Assembly (NCBI GenBank): GCA_017550165.1
Contig: JAFZQH010000022.1
Span: forward strand, 1 to 64,000
Reading direction: 5' to 3'
DNA from: Lachnospiraceae bacterium
GTDB lineage: Bacteria > Bacillota > Clostridia > Lachnospirales > Lachnospiraceae
Length of the DNA: 64,000 bases
Shown here: one piece after another, positions 1 through 7,383 of the stretch
Layout of the letters: every line of letters begins with the position of its first letter
Position numbering within the stretch: the first letter of the stretch is position 1
Made by a program: the position numbers and the translations under genes
Notes under the pieces: generated by a model
Told to the model about the DNA's origin: nothing
Databases searched by the model: none
What the model saw: the letters and a program-made list of their open reading frames with translations, nothing else

Positions 1-31
1 ACAGCGGCTTTTATGATTTAGCCACAGCCTA

Positions 32-220
32 TCAGTCTGTGCACGTCAACCACTGAAAGCGCCGTATACCGAACGGTACGTACGGTGCTGTGAGGGGACG
101 GCGGTCAGTCACCGCCTCCCACTCGATTTTGTCGCTCTTGTCTCTATCGAGCCACTTGCAAATGTAGTGACAAATTACACCTGCTATGATAGAGATCATA
201 ATTGTAAGGATAATATCCAC
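32..220 (-). CDS. Small single-pass membrane protein, holin/type I toxin-like
   Basis: A 62-aa protein. Residues 1-25 form one hydrophobic helix containing AGVICHYICKWLD, followed by a charged stretch (DRDKSDKIEW) and a polar tail. The start is GTG at 218-220, chosen because AGGAGGTGA lies 4 nt upstream; a matching promoter sits at 268-296. Small proteins of this build (hydrophobic helix, then charged residues) are common in Clostridia and are often annotated as hypothetical or holin-like; some resemble type I toxins. The 3' part of the gene contains short inverted repeats (about 70-118), but any antisense RNA or terminator would fall outside the window. Function unknown; the reality of the gene is better supported than the toxin idea. 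Confidence 0.65.
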   Translation of the reverse strand: MDIILTIMISIIAGVICHYICKWLDRDKSDKIEWEAVTDRRPLTAPYVPFGIRRFQWLTCTD

Positions 221-267
221 GTTGTCACCTCCTTCCTGTTGTCAGGATAGGAACGACGAACAAGGAA

Positions 268-296
268 ATTATAGTATAAAAGGGAATAATTATCAA
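268..296 (-). promoter_or_regulatory. Sigma-A promoter of the small membrane protein gene
   Basis: On the minus strand TTGATA, a 17-nt spacer and TATAAT read toward the GTG start at 220. The predicted transcript starts near 261 and has a leader of about 40 nt. The match and position make this convincing. Confidence 0.6.
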
Positions 297-370
297 TACT
301 ATATTTTACAATATTATTAATTTCTGCATATTATTAATACTATCTTATATAATAAAGAACACTTTACGAG

Positions 371-395
371 AAAACAGGGGTCTGATCTCTGTCTA
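371..395 (+). repeat. REP-like 25-bp interspersed repeat, copy 1 (diverged)
   Basis: Intergenic sequence with 20 of 25 bases identical to the copy at 55491-55515, sharing ACAGGGG on the left and TCTCTGTCT on the right. It lies between two minus-strand genes. The near-inverted ends AAAACAG/CTGTCTA could form a short hairpin. Confidence 0.5.
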
Positions 396-433
396 TTATC
401 AGTGGTACAATTTTTGTGTATGGGAATCTGATA

Positions 434-478
434 TAAAAAAACAGAAACTCCCGGCATAATGTAGTATGTCGGGAGTTT
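434..478 (-). terminator. Intrinsic terminator of the XRE regulator gene
   Basis: Arms AAACTCCCG (445-453) and CGGGAGTTT (470-478) pair, and the stem continues inward (GCATA/TATGT). On the minus strand the hairpin is followed by a U-rich run (434-440). The stop codon of the regulator overlaps the stem. Confidence 0.8.
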
Positions 479-816
479 TACTCTTTATCAGCATATAGTC
501 TGAGACACTCATCTATGATTGCTTCTATAATACGAACCTGGGAGGGAGAGAGCTTTTCAAGCTTACCAGAAAGCAATAGCATATCTTTATCAATAATTTC
601 CCCTGTTAAAAGGTAATCAACGCTAACGCCCAGCGCAGAAGAAATCTTGACTAGATTCTCAGGACGCATTGATCTTTTTCCGCTTTCAGCGTAGGAGACA
701 AATTGAGTTGTTACATCGCTCATCTCTGCAAGGGCTTCCTGTGTTAATCCTAATTTCTTTCTGCGAGCAATTATTCTTTTACTTACTTCACATAAATCAA
801 GTTTCGATTCAGCCAT
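478..816 (-). CDS. XRE-family transcriptional regulator
   Basis: A 112-aa DNA-binding protein. Residues about 10-70 are a lambda-repressor-like helix-turn-helix: KRIIARRKKLGLTQEALAEM, then a recognition helix in DVTTQFVSYAESGKR and the typical closing LGVSVDYLLTGE. The C-terminal 40 residues are helical and may dimerise; there is no peptidase or ligand domain. ATG at 814-816 follows GAGGT. It is monocistronic with its own terminator and is divergent from the BspA-like surface protein gene. Direct repeats overlapping its -35 (861-889) suggest autoregulation and perhaps control of the divergent gene; that is inference. Confidence 0.85.
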   Translation of the reverse strand: MAESKLDLCEVSKRIIARRKKLGLTQEALAEMSDVTTQFVSYAESGKRSMRPENLVKISSALGVSVDYLLTGEIIDKDMLLLSGKLEKLSPSQVRIIEAIIDECLRLYADKE

Positions 817-838
817 GGCTTACCTCACTTTTCGTTGA

Positions 839-867
839 ATTATATCAACAAAGGAAGTATAATTAAA
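839..867 (-). promoter_or_regulatory. Probable promoter of the XRE regulator gene
   Basis: On the minus strand TTTAAT, a 17-nt spacer and TATAAT lie 23 nt upstream of the start codon. The -10 is perfect and the -35 is weak, as is common for autoregulated repressors. The -35 overlaps a repeated AATTAAATC element. Confidence 0.4.
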
Positions 868-909
868 TCGTGTATTGGTGAATTAAATCATATAAACACG
901 AATTCAATT
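861..909. promoter_or_regulatory. Candidate operator in the XRE / surface-protein divergent region
   Basis: AATTAAATC occurs at 861-869 and again at 881-889, exactly 20 bp (two helical turns) apart. The first copy, extended to AATTAAATCGTGT (861-873), is also an imperfect inverted repeat of ACACGAATTCAATT (896-909). The spacing and overlap with the -35 suit binding by a dimeric repressor, plausibly the adjacent XRE protein. Confidence 0.35.
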
Positions 910-973
910 ACGCATATGATTTTTTTCACTGATATGAGAATATATAAATCTCAGGTGAAGGGGGAGTTTTGAA

Positions 974-2767
974 ATGTTTAAAAAGCATGGGGTTATTGTC
1001 TCATTTGCGGTGATGCTTTTGATGTGTATGTTCATCAAAAATGATATTCATGCTGCAAATGTGGTTGACAGCAGGACGGAAGGGGATATTACCTGGACGT
1101 TGTATGATGACGGACTGCTTGATATAAGCGGAACTGGGGAGCTTAATGGTAATAACTGTTCATATAAGGATTATAAATCCAAGATTAAAAAAGCTGTCAT
1201 TGAAAAAGGTATAACATCTCTTATAAATTCTTTTATTGGTTTTAGTGAACTTAGAAGTGTTTCTATAGCTAACTCTGTTATAAGTATTGGTTATGAAGCT
1301 TTTGAGAATTGTGATCAATTAAACAATATTGAGATACCAAATTCGGTTACTACTATTGGTAATTGGGCTTTTTATAGATGTAAGAATTTGCAAAATATAA
1401 CAATTCCTTCGTCAGTTACCGGCATAGGATACACGGCATTTGGCTATTGTGACAATTTGACATCTTTAACCATCCCGGATTCGGTTACAACAATAGAATC
1501 TTATGCATTTTGCTATTGCAGTAATCTTGAGAGTGTTACGATACCGGCAGTTTTTAGTGACAGAACAGATGATATTTTCATTGGTACACCGTGGGCATTA
1601 AAAATTCTTGGACCGTATAACGGTTCCGCCGGAGATTTATTATACTATCTCGATAAAAACGGAACCCTGACTTTGTCTGGTAGTGGGAAATTGACCATTG
1701 ATTATAATTCGACTCTATACAATTATAAAAAAGTTGTAAAGACTGTGGCGATATCGGAAGGTGTATCTTCTTTAGACCTGGGATACTCCAATTGGGAAAG
1801 TTTTTTTGAAAACATTAAAAGAATTGATAATAATTCTTCTTCAAGAATACGCATACCTGAGGATTATTATAAGGATTATTCCTGGTGTGATATTAATAAT
1901 CAAAGTGAGCGTATTTTTTGGTTATCAAAAGGAACCGCACTACGTGTAAACAAAAAGCTTGATAAGCATATCCGAGTCATCTTTGACAGTAACGGAGCAA
2001 GCGGAAAGATGAATCCTATAAATATAGTTGTAGGTCAAGATAATGCTTTGCCTATGTGTACCTTCACAAAAAAAGGGTATAGACTATCTGATTGGACATA
2101 CCAAAGATATCCGGGAGCATATATAAATTATTGCTCAGACGGTGGTACTATATATATTTCAACATATGATGTAAGTGATCACGATATCGATTCTATTATT
2201 CTAACGGCAAACTGGCAAGGCGGAAAAAGTAAAAAGATAAATACGGTGTATATCCGAATGGGAAATACCTCATATATTAAAGGTAAGGCCACATTAGACA
2301 GAAAGAATATCAAGAGTGTTCAACTCTTTTCGGTGGTTTACCCTACTAATGCAAATCAGGATGTTACCTGGTCTTCCAGCAATAAAAAGGTTGCGACTAT
2401 AAGTAAAAATGGACTCTTAAAACTGGTTGGTAAAGGCAAAACCACCATAACATGTAAGGCAGTTAACGGTAAGAAGGCCACATTAACGCTGACAGTAAAG
2501 AGCCCGATAAACGTTAAATCTGTTAAGCTCAAAAAACAGGCATCATTGAAAGTAAAAAAATCGATAACACTTACAGCTGCTATTAATCCTACCAATGCGG
2601 CAAACAAGAAGGTAACATGGGAAAGCACAAAACCTGAGGTGGCTGAAATAACAAAGCTGAACGGTTTGAAATGCACCATAAAGGGAAAGAGCAAGGGAAC
2701 GACCTATATCAAGGTAACAACAATAGACTGTAACAAAACATCAAAATGCAAGATTACGGTCAGGTAG
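974..2767 (+). CDS. Secreted BspA-type leucine-rich repeat protein with Big_2 domains
   Basis: A 597-aa exported protein. Residues 1-27 are a signal peptide (MFKKHG, hydrophobic core, cleavage near IHA). Residues about 75-195 hold four LRR_5/BspA-type repeats of about 23 residues (pattern LxSVxIPxSVxxIGxxAFxxC). Around 335-415 is an InlB-like B-repeat (VIFDSNGASGK to LTANW). The last 180 residues are two Big_2 Ig-like domains (VTWSSSNKKVATIS; VTWESTKPEVAEI). No LPXTG motif or SLH domain is present, so anchoring is unclear. Such proteins are associated with adhesion; the ligand is unknown. The gene is visibly more A+T-rich than leuS or fusA-like downstream, which may indicate transfer. A purine-rich SD precedes ATG 974. 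Confidence 0.8.
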   Translation: MFKKHGVIVSFAVMLLMCMFIKNDIHAANVVDSRTEGDITWTLYDDGLLDISGTGELNGNNCSYKDYKSKIKKAVIEKGITSLINSFIGFSELRSVSIANSVISIGYEAFENCDQLNNIEIPNSVTTIGNWAFYRCKNLQNITIPSSVTGIGYTAFGYCDNLTSLTIPDSVTTIESYAFCYCSNLESVTIPAVFSDRTDDIFIGTPWALKILGPYNGSAGDLLYYLDKNGTLTLSGSGKLTIDYNSTLYNYKKVVKTVAISEGVSSLDLGYSNWESFFENIKRIDNNSSSRIRIPEDYYKDYSWCDINNQSERIFWLSKGTALRVNKKLDKHIRVIFDSNGASGKMNPINIVVGQDNALPMCTFTKKGYRLSDWTYQRYPGAYINYCSDGGTIYISTYDVSDHDIDSIILTANWQGGKSKKINTVYIRMGNTSYIKGKATLDRKNIKSVQLFSVVYPTNANQDVTWSSSNKKVATISKNGLLKLVGKGKTTITCKAVNGKKATLTLTVKSPINVKSVKLKKQASLKVKKSITLTAAINPTNAANKKVTWESTKPEVAEITKLNGLKCTIKGKSKGTTYIKVTTIDCNKTSKCKITVR

Positions 2768-2796
2768 ATTCTTATTTAGTATAAATCGTTAGTAAG

Positions 2797-2840
2797 GCGA
2801 AGGATAATGAATCCAAAAGAAAGAATTCATTATCCTTCGC
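2797..2840 (+). terminator. Long hairpin, terminator of the surface protein gene
   Basis: GCGAAGGATAATGAAT (2797-2812) pairs perfectly with ATTCATTATCCTTCGC (2825-2840), giving a 16-bp stem and 12-nt loop. The T-tract after it is weak (TATTAATTAT), so termination may be partial or Rho-assisted. Confidence 0.6.
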
Positions 2841-2860
2841 TATTAATTATATATATAGTC

Positions 2861-2937
2861 AAGACACAGAACCGGTCTCTGCTCCGCTTCGGTCTGCGCA
2901 AAGCCGACGTCCACCGGACGTCGTGCGCCCCTGTCTT
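2861..2937 (-). repeat. REP-like repeat, copy 2, carrying an internal palindrome
   Basis: Read on the minus strand, the ends (AAGACAGGGG and GGTTCTGTGTCTT) match the two halves of the 25-bp copy at 55491-55515, but about 50 bp is inserted between them. The insert contains a perfect hairpin, CGACGTCC-acc-GGACGTCG, at 2905-2923. Such short interspersed palindromes are typical of REP elements mobilised by RAYT transposases; none is encoded here. An ORF crossing this element (2830-3036) is an artefact. Confidence 0.55.
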
Positions 2938-2977
2938 TTGTGCTGCAAAAGTACCGTCTGAAACACATAGATTTGCC

Positions 2978-3006
2978 TTGTAAAATATCACGAAATTTAG
3001 TAGAAT
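2978..3006 (+). promoter_or_regulatory. Promoter of the EF-G paralogue gene
   Basis: TTGTAA, a 17-nt spacer and TAGAAT end 55 nt before ATG 3062. An SD (GGGGGAA) lies immediately upstream of the start. Confidence 0.55.
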
Positions 3007-3061
3007 AGAGCATAGGTGATTAGCAATAATCATCAAATAAAATACGTTTGGGGGAATTCAT

Positions 3062-5149
3062 ATGAACGTTTATACGACGGATAAGATTCGTAATATCGTC
3101 CTTTTAGGACATGGAGGTTCGGGTAAGACATCTTTAGTGGAAGCCATGGCTTTCCTGTCAGGCATTACCACCCGTATGGGTAAGATCCAGGATGGTAACA
3201 CCATCAGCGATTATGACAAAGAGGAGATCAAGAGGTTATTTTCTATTTCTACAACAGTAGTTCCCATTTGCTGGGGGGACTGCAAGATCAATGTGCTCGA
3301 TACACCGGGATATTTCGATTTCGTAGGTGAGGTTGAGGAAGCGGTTGCAGCTGCAGGAGCAGCGGTTATAGTAGTATCCGGTAAGTCCGGAGTTGAGGTC
3401 GGAACCAAGAAAGCATGGGAGTTATGCGATAAATATAAATTACCGAGGATGGTATTTGTTACGGACATGGACATCGACAATGCCAGCTTCAAGAACGTGG
3501 TTGAGGAACTGACGGAGCTTTACGGCAAGAAGATCGCTCCCTTCCATTTCCCCATTCGTGAAGATGAGAAATTCGTGGGCTATGTAAATGTTGTAAGCCA
3601 GACCGGTAACAGATGGAATGACAAGGGAGAGGTTGTAGAGTGCGACATTCCCGATTATTCCAAGGAGAACTTAAATCTCTACAGGGATTCCCTTATGGAG
3701 TCCGTAGCGGAGATATCCGAGGAGTTCATGGACAGGTATTTCGCAGGTGACGAGTTCTCGGAAGACGAGATCCGTGCTGCAGTTAAGACAAATGTCGGCG
3801 ACTGCTCCATCGTTCCCATTTCCTGCGGATCCAACGTTCTGGCCCAGGGCGTTTATACCTTGCTTGATGACATCGTTAAATACTGCCCCAGCCCGGATAA
3901 CCGTACCGTAGTAGGAATGAATCCCAAGACAAATGATATATTCGAGGCAAATTATGATTTCTCCAAGCCCAAGTCAGCTTATGTATTCAAGACCATAGTT
4001 GACCCCTTCATCGGTAAATACTCACTGATCAAGGTTCATTCCGGAGTTATCAAGTCAGACGATACCCTCTATAATTCCGAGAAGAATGCAGAAGAGAAGC
4101 TTTCCAAGCTCTATGTTATGCAGGGCAACAAGACCATAGAGGTTAAGGAGCTTCATGCGGGAGATATAGGAGCCATCGGTAAGCTGGCCAACACCCAGAC
4201 GGGAGATACATTATCAACCAAGGCTAACCCGGTAGTATACGGTAAGACCGAGATATCCACTCCTTACACATACATGAGATATGTAGCCAAGAACAAAGGC
4301 GATGAAGACAAGATCTCACAGGCACTCCAGAAGATCATGGCAGAAGACCTGACAGTTAAGAACGTCCTGGATGCCGAGAACAGGCAGAGCCTCCTTTACG
4401 GTATGGGAGACCAGCACCTTGAGATCGTGGCAAGTAAGCTCCTTGAAAGATATAAGGTTGATGTTGAACTGGTTAAGCCCAAGATCGCATTTAAGGAGAC
4501 CATCAGGAAGAATTCCGACGTTGAGTACAAATATAAGAAGCAGTCCGGCGGACACGGCCAGTACGGTCACGTTAAGATGAAATTCGAGGCATCAGGGGAC
4601 CTTGAGACTCCCTACACCTTCGAGCAGATCGTTGTAGGCGGCGCCGTTCCCAAGAACTACTTCCCGGCAGTTGAGAAGGGACTCCAGGAGTCCGTTCAGA
4701 AAGGACCTTTGGCCGGATACCCGGTTGTGGGCGTCAAGGCTGTGCTTTACGATGGATCATACCATCCGGTAGATTCCTCGGAAATGGCCTTCAAGATGGC
4801 TACCATTCAGGCATTTAAGAAAGGCTTTATGGAGGCTGGTCCTATTCTCCTCGAGCCCATTGCTTCCATGAGAGTTGAAGTTCCGGATAAGTACACCGGT
4901 GACGTTATGGGAGACCTTAATAAGAAGAGAGGCCGTGTTCTGGGCATGAACCCCATCCCCGGCGGCAAGCAGGAGATCTTGGCAGACGTTCCTTACATGG
5001 AGCTCTACGGATACTCTACAGACTTAAGGTCCATGACCGGTGGTTCGGGTACTTTCTCTTATGAGTTCGCAAGATATGAGCAGGCTCCTTCAGATGTACA
5101 GGAGAAGGAAGTTGCAGCAAGAGCGGCAAAGGGTGAAGAAGAGGAGTAA
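3062..5149 (+). CDS. Elongation factor G paralogue (EF-G-like translational GTPase)
   Basis: A 695-aa ribosome-associated GTPase with EF-G domain order: G domain, domain II, III, IV and V. G1 is GHGGSGKT (16-23) and G3 is DTPGYFDF (about 80-87). The G1 motif differs from the AHIDAGKTT of canonical FusA and matches the EF-G2-like subgroup. The G4 motif, normally NKxD, reads TDMD near residue 134, so nucleotide specificity may be altered. Domain IV contains SGGHGQYGHVKMKFEA. The gene is not in a str operon and stands alone between two surface-protein genes, so it is probably a second EF-G rather than the housekeeping copy. Its exact role in translocation or recycling is unknown. Confidence 0.85.
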   Translation: MNVYTTDKIRNIVLLGHGGSGKTSLVEAMAFLSGITTRMGKIQDGNTISDYDKEEIKRLFSISTTVVPICWGDCKINVLDTPGYFDFVGEVEEAVAAAGAAVIVVSGKSGVEVGTKKAWELCDKYKLPRMVFVTDMDIDNASFKNVVEELTELYGKKIAPFHFPIREDEKFVGYVNVVSQTGNRWNDKGEVVECDIPDYSKENLNLYRDSLMESVAEISEEFMDRYFAGDEFSEDEIRAAVKTNVGDCSIVPISCGSNVLAQGVYTLLDDIVKYCPSPDNRTVVGMNPKTNDIFEANYDFSKPKSAYVFKTIVDPFIGKYSLIKVHSGVIKSDDTLYNSEKNAEEKLSKLYVMQGNKTIEVKELHAGDIGAIGKLANTQTGDTLSTKANPVVYGKTEISTPYTYMRYVAKNKGDEDKISQALQKIMAEDLTVKNVLDAENRQSLLYGMGDQHLEIVASKLLERYKVDVELVKPKIAFKETIRKNSDVEYKYKKQSGGHGQYGHVKMKFEASGDLETPYTFEQIVVGGAVPKNYFPAVEKGLQESVQKGPLAGYPVVGVKAVLYDGSYHPVDSSEMAFKMATIQAFKKGFMEAGPILLEPIASMRVEVPDKYTGDVMGDLNKKRGRVLGMNPIPGGKQEILADVPYMELYGYSTDLRSMTGGSGTFSYEFARYEQAPSDVQEKEVAARAAKGEEEE

Positions 5150-5177
5150 ATCAGTAACTTATAATCAATAAATGATC

Positions 5178-5234
5178 AAAACGGAGGGATCGTCCTGTTC
5201 AACATATGACAGTAAGTACGATCGCTCCGTTTTT
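5178..5234 (+). terminator. Terminator after the EF-G paralogue, abutting the next gene's RBS
   Basis: AAAACGGAG-g-GATCGT pairs with ACGATC-g-CTCCGTTTT, with an inner CTGT/ACAG stem, followed by a short T-run. The right arm ends just before AGGAG, the SD of the gene starting at 5246. The hairpin is therefore both a terminator and the leader of the next gene. Confidence 0.65.
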
Positions 5235-5245
5235 AGGAGAAGCGT

Positions 5246-7318
5246 ATGGAGAAAATGAGAAAGATAAGAAAAAGGATAGCTAAGCTGCTGACGATGGCCC
5301 TTGTCGTTGCGGGTAATATATGTTATGTGCCCCAGATGGCTGAATCGGTATGCGCAACCGGCATCTGGTTATGGGTAAAAGACAATCCGGCTAATTTTGA
5401 GTGTAGCCTTTTTGGTGAAACTGTTTCTTTTACGCCGGCATCAGGCAATAATCCGAATACACTTACTCTTTCTTCTTGTAATTTGACATTTGAAGGCTTG
5501 GAAGATATTAACGAAAAGGGCGTAATCTACTATAGTGGCACAGCCCCCTTGAAGATTGTGCTTTATGGAGATAATACCCTGACTGCAACAGGAGATAAAG
5601 GTCTTGCAGGCATCTACAGTAAAGGTGACCTCATTTTCGAAGGACCCGGAAGCCTGACAGTTAACGGTGGTGCAGGCATCAATGGTAATAAGGGTGCTGA
5701 CGGAGATGGTTGTGCAGGTTCTGATGGTGAAATCGGTGGTAAAGGGGGTTTTGGAATTTCCTCTGCCGGCGGTGTGACTATTAATTCCGGATCTCTTGCC
5801 ATTAAAGGAGGAAATGGCGGAAGTGGCGGAAGTGGTGGAAAAGGATGTACTGATCCTAATTTGAATTGTAATATGGGAGGCAGTGGAGGTAAAGGCGGCA
5901 ACGGAGGAGATGGCCTCTATGGTAATCTGATATTAAAGGGCGGTACTGTCCAAATCTACGGCGGAGACGGCGGTGACGGTGGCAACGGTGGGGAATCGGA
6001 CATTTTATTCTATATTGATGGAGGTACAGGTGGTGATGGAGGCTCCGGTATAAACGGCACACTGAGATTTACAGATGGTAGCATTGATTCTATCGGAGGC
6101 AGTGGGGGAACCGGAGGGAAGCATTTTCAAAGGGGTGCTCTTACGGATAAAAAAAATACATCCGGCAAAAATGGAGCCGGAGCCGGAAGCACCATTTCTA
6201 CAGTAAGCCCTTATGGCATACGGGAGAGCGATGATAATACCAATTGGACTCGTTTATCCAACGGCAGCACCAGCACGAAAAAATACTTAAAGAGTGTTAA
6301 ACTGATCCCGCTGACTGTTACAGTCAAGGATCAAATCCATATCTATAATGGATATCAGCAGGGTGAGGGTGATCCGATATATAACGACCCGGATGTGATA
6401 AAAGAAAAGATCACGGTTGAGGGTCAACTTAAATCAGGCCATAGGGTAGGTTCTATCCAGTTAAACGGACAAGGTACCGATATTGGTGAATATGTGATTA
6501 ATATCAACTATATTCATATTAAGGATGCTTCCGATAATCTTGCAGATGATGATTATTATATTACCCTTGTACCCGGCAAACTGATCATCACTAAGGGCAT
6601 CTATACCGTTACTTTCACAGACGGTCTGGGTAACGTATTAAAAACCGAGAAGGTGGCTGACAGTAAAGCTGCTACGGCTCCGGCTGCTCCTACCAGGGCC
6701 GGATATGATTTTACCGGCTGGGATAAGGATTTCACGAAAGTAACATCCAATATGACGGTAACCGCAAAGTGGAAGAAAAAGCAGCAACCTGCCGCTAAGG
6801 TTACGGGGATTACCTTAACCTCGCCTAAGTCCACCTTAGAATGCGGAGAGACCATGAATCTTACTGCTGTGGTAAAGCCGGATAATGCTTCGAACAAGAA
6901 GCTGATATGGACCAGCAGCAACACAAAGGCAGCAACAGTATCAGGTTCGGGCCTGGTTACAGCCAAGAAAGGCGGGAAAACAATCATTACCGCCATGGCG
7001 GCTGACGGTAGTAGAGTCAAGGCTTCCGTAAATATAAGAGTTAAAGAATACAAGGATATCAAGCGGGTTTATATTTCCCCCATGAGCGTAAATCTCAAGG
7101 CAGGGAAGACCAAGATCGTAAAGGCCATTATCCTTCCGGCTGATGCCAGGAACATGAGAGTGTCCTGGAAGAGCAGCAGACCGGGTGTGGCTTCTGTTGT
7201 GGCGATAAGCGTCAAGAAGGCTAAGATCACGGCAAATAAGACCGGAACGGCAAAGATAACCGTCACCACGGCAGACGGCAGGAAGAAAAAGACCATCAAG
7301 GTGATGGTGAAGAAGTAG
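5246..7318 (+). CDS. Secreted glycine-rich protein with MBG-, InlB- and Big_2-type domains
   Basis: A 690-aa exported protein. A basic N-terminus and hydrophobic stretch form a signal peptide ending near residue 37 (ESVCA). Residues about 60-145 are beta-rich (NTLTLSSCNLTFEG). Residues about 145-300 are a low-complexity GGxGG/GGDGGNGG tract interrupted by short beta segments (GVTINSGSLAIKGG), resembling a beta-roll or collagen-like stalk. Then come an MBG-like module (about 350-450), an InlB B-repeat (about 455-512, ending GWDKDF to TAKW) and two Big_2 domains. No cell-wall sorting signal is seen. The Big_2 modules resemble those of the protein at 974-2767, suggesting a related surface role. 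ATG 5246 follows AGGAG. Confidence 0.75.
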   Translation: MEKMRKIRKRIAKLLTMALVVAGNICYVPQMAESVCATGIWLWVKDNPANFECSLFGETVSFTPASGNNPNTLTLSSCNLTFEGLEDINEKGVIYYSGTAPLKIVLYGDNTLTATGDKGLAGIYSKGDLIFEGPGSLTVNGGAGINGNKGADGDGCAGSDGEIGGKGGFGISSAGGVTINSGSLAIKGGNGGSGGSGGKGCTDPNLNCNMGGSGGKGGNGGDGLYGNLILKGGTVQIYGGDGGDGGNGGESDILFYIDGGTGGDGGSGINGTLRFTDGSIDSIGGSGGTGGKHFQRGALTDKKNTSGKNGAGAGSTISTVSPYGIRESDDNTNWTRLSNGSTSTKKYLKSVKLIPLTVTVKDQIHIYNGYQQGEGDPIYNDPDVIKEKITVEGQLKSGHRVGSIQLNGQGTDIGEYVININYIHIKDASDNLADDDYYITLVPGKLIITKGIYTVTFTDGLGNVLKTEKVADSKAATAPAAPTRAGYDFTGWDKDFTKVTSNMTVTAKWKKKQQPAAKVTGITLTSPKSTLECGETMNLTAVVKPDNASNKKLIWTSSNTKAATVSGSGLVTAKKGGKTIITAMAADGSRVKASVNIRVKEYKDIKRVYISPMSVNLKAGKTKIVKAIILPADARNMRVSWKSSRPGVASVVAISVKKAKITANKTGTAKITVTTADGRKKKTIKVMVKK

Positions 7319-7322
7319 ATAC

Positions 7323-7350
7323 TTGTATTAGATGTTTTTTTGTATATAAT
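7323..7350 (+). promoter_or_regulatory. Promoter of leuS
   Basis: TTGTAT, a 16-nt spacer and TATAAT lie 33 nt before ATG 7384. The leader is only about 27 nt, too short for a T-box, so leucyl-tRNA-dependent control is not expected here. Confidence 0.55.
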
Positions 7351-7383
7351 GGTAAGGAATAAACTAATGGATCGAGGTTTGAT

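Noticed and set aside
2830-3036. Open frame across the REP-like repeat and EF-G promoter
   Set aside because: It runs through a palindromic repeat and a good opposite-strand promoter, has no SD and no family resemblance.
5614-5901. Antisense proline-rich open frame
   Set aside because: It is the complement of the glycine-rich codons of the secreted protein; no SD or promoter.
7319-7383. T-box upstream of leuS
   Set aside because: Only 65 nt separate the genes and no T-box sequence or terminator is seen.
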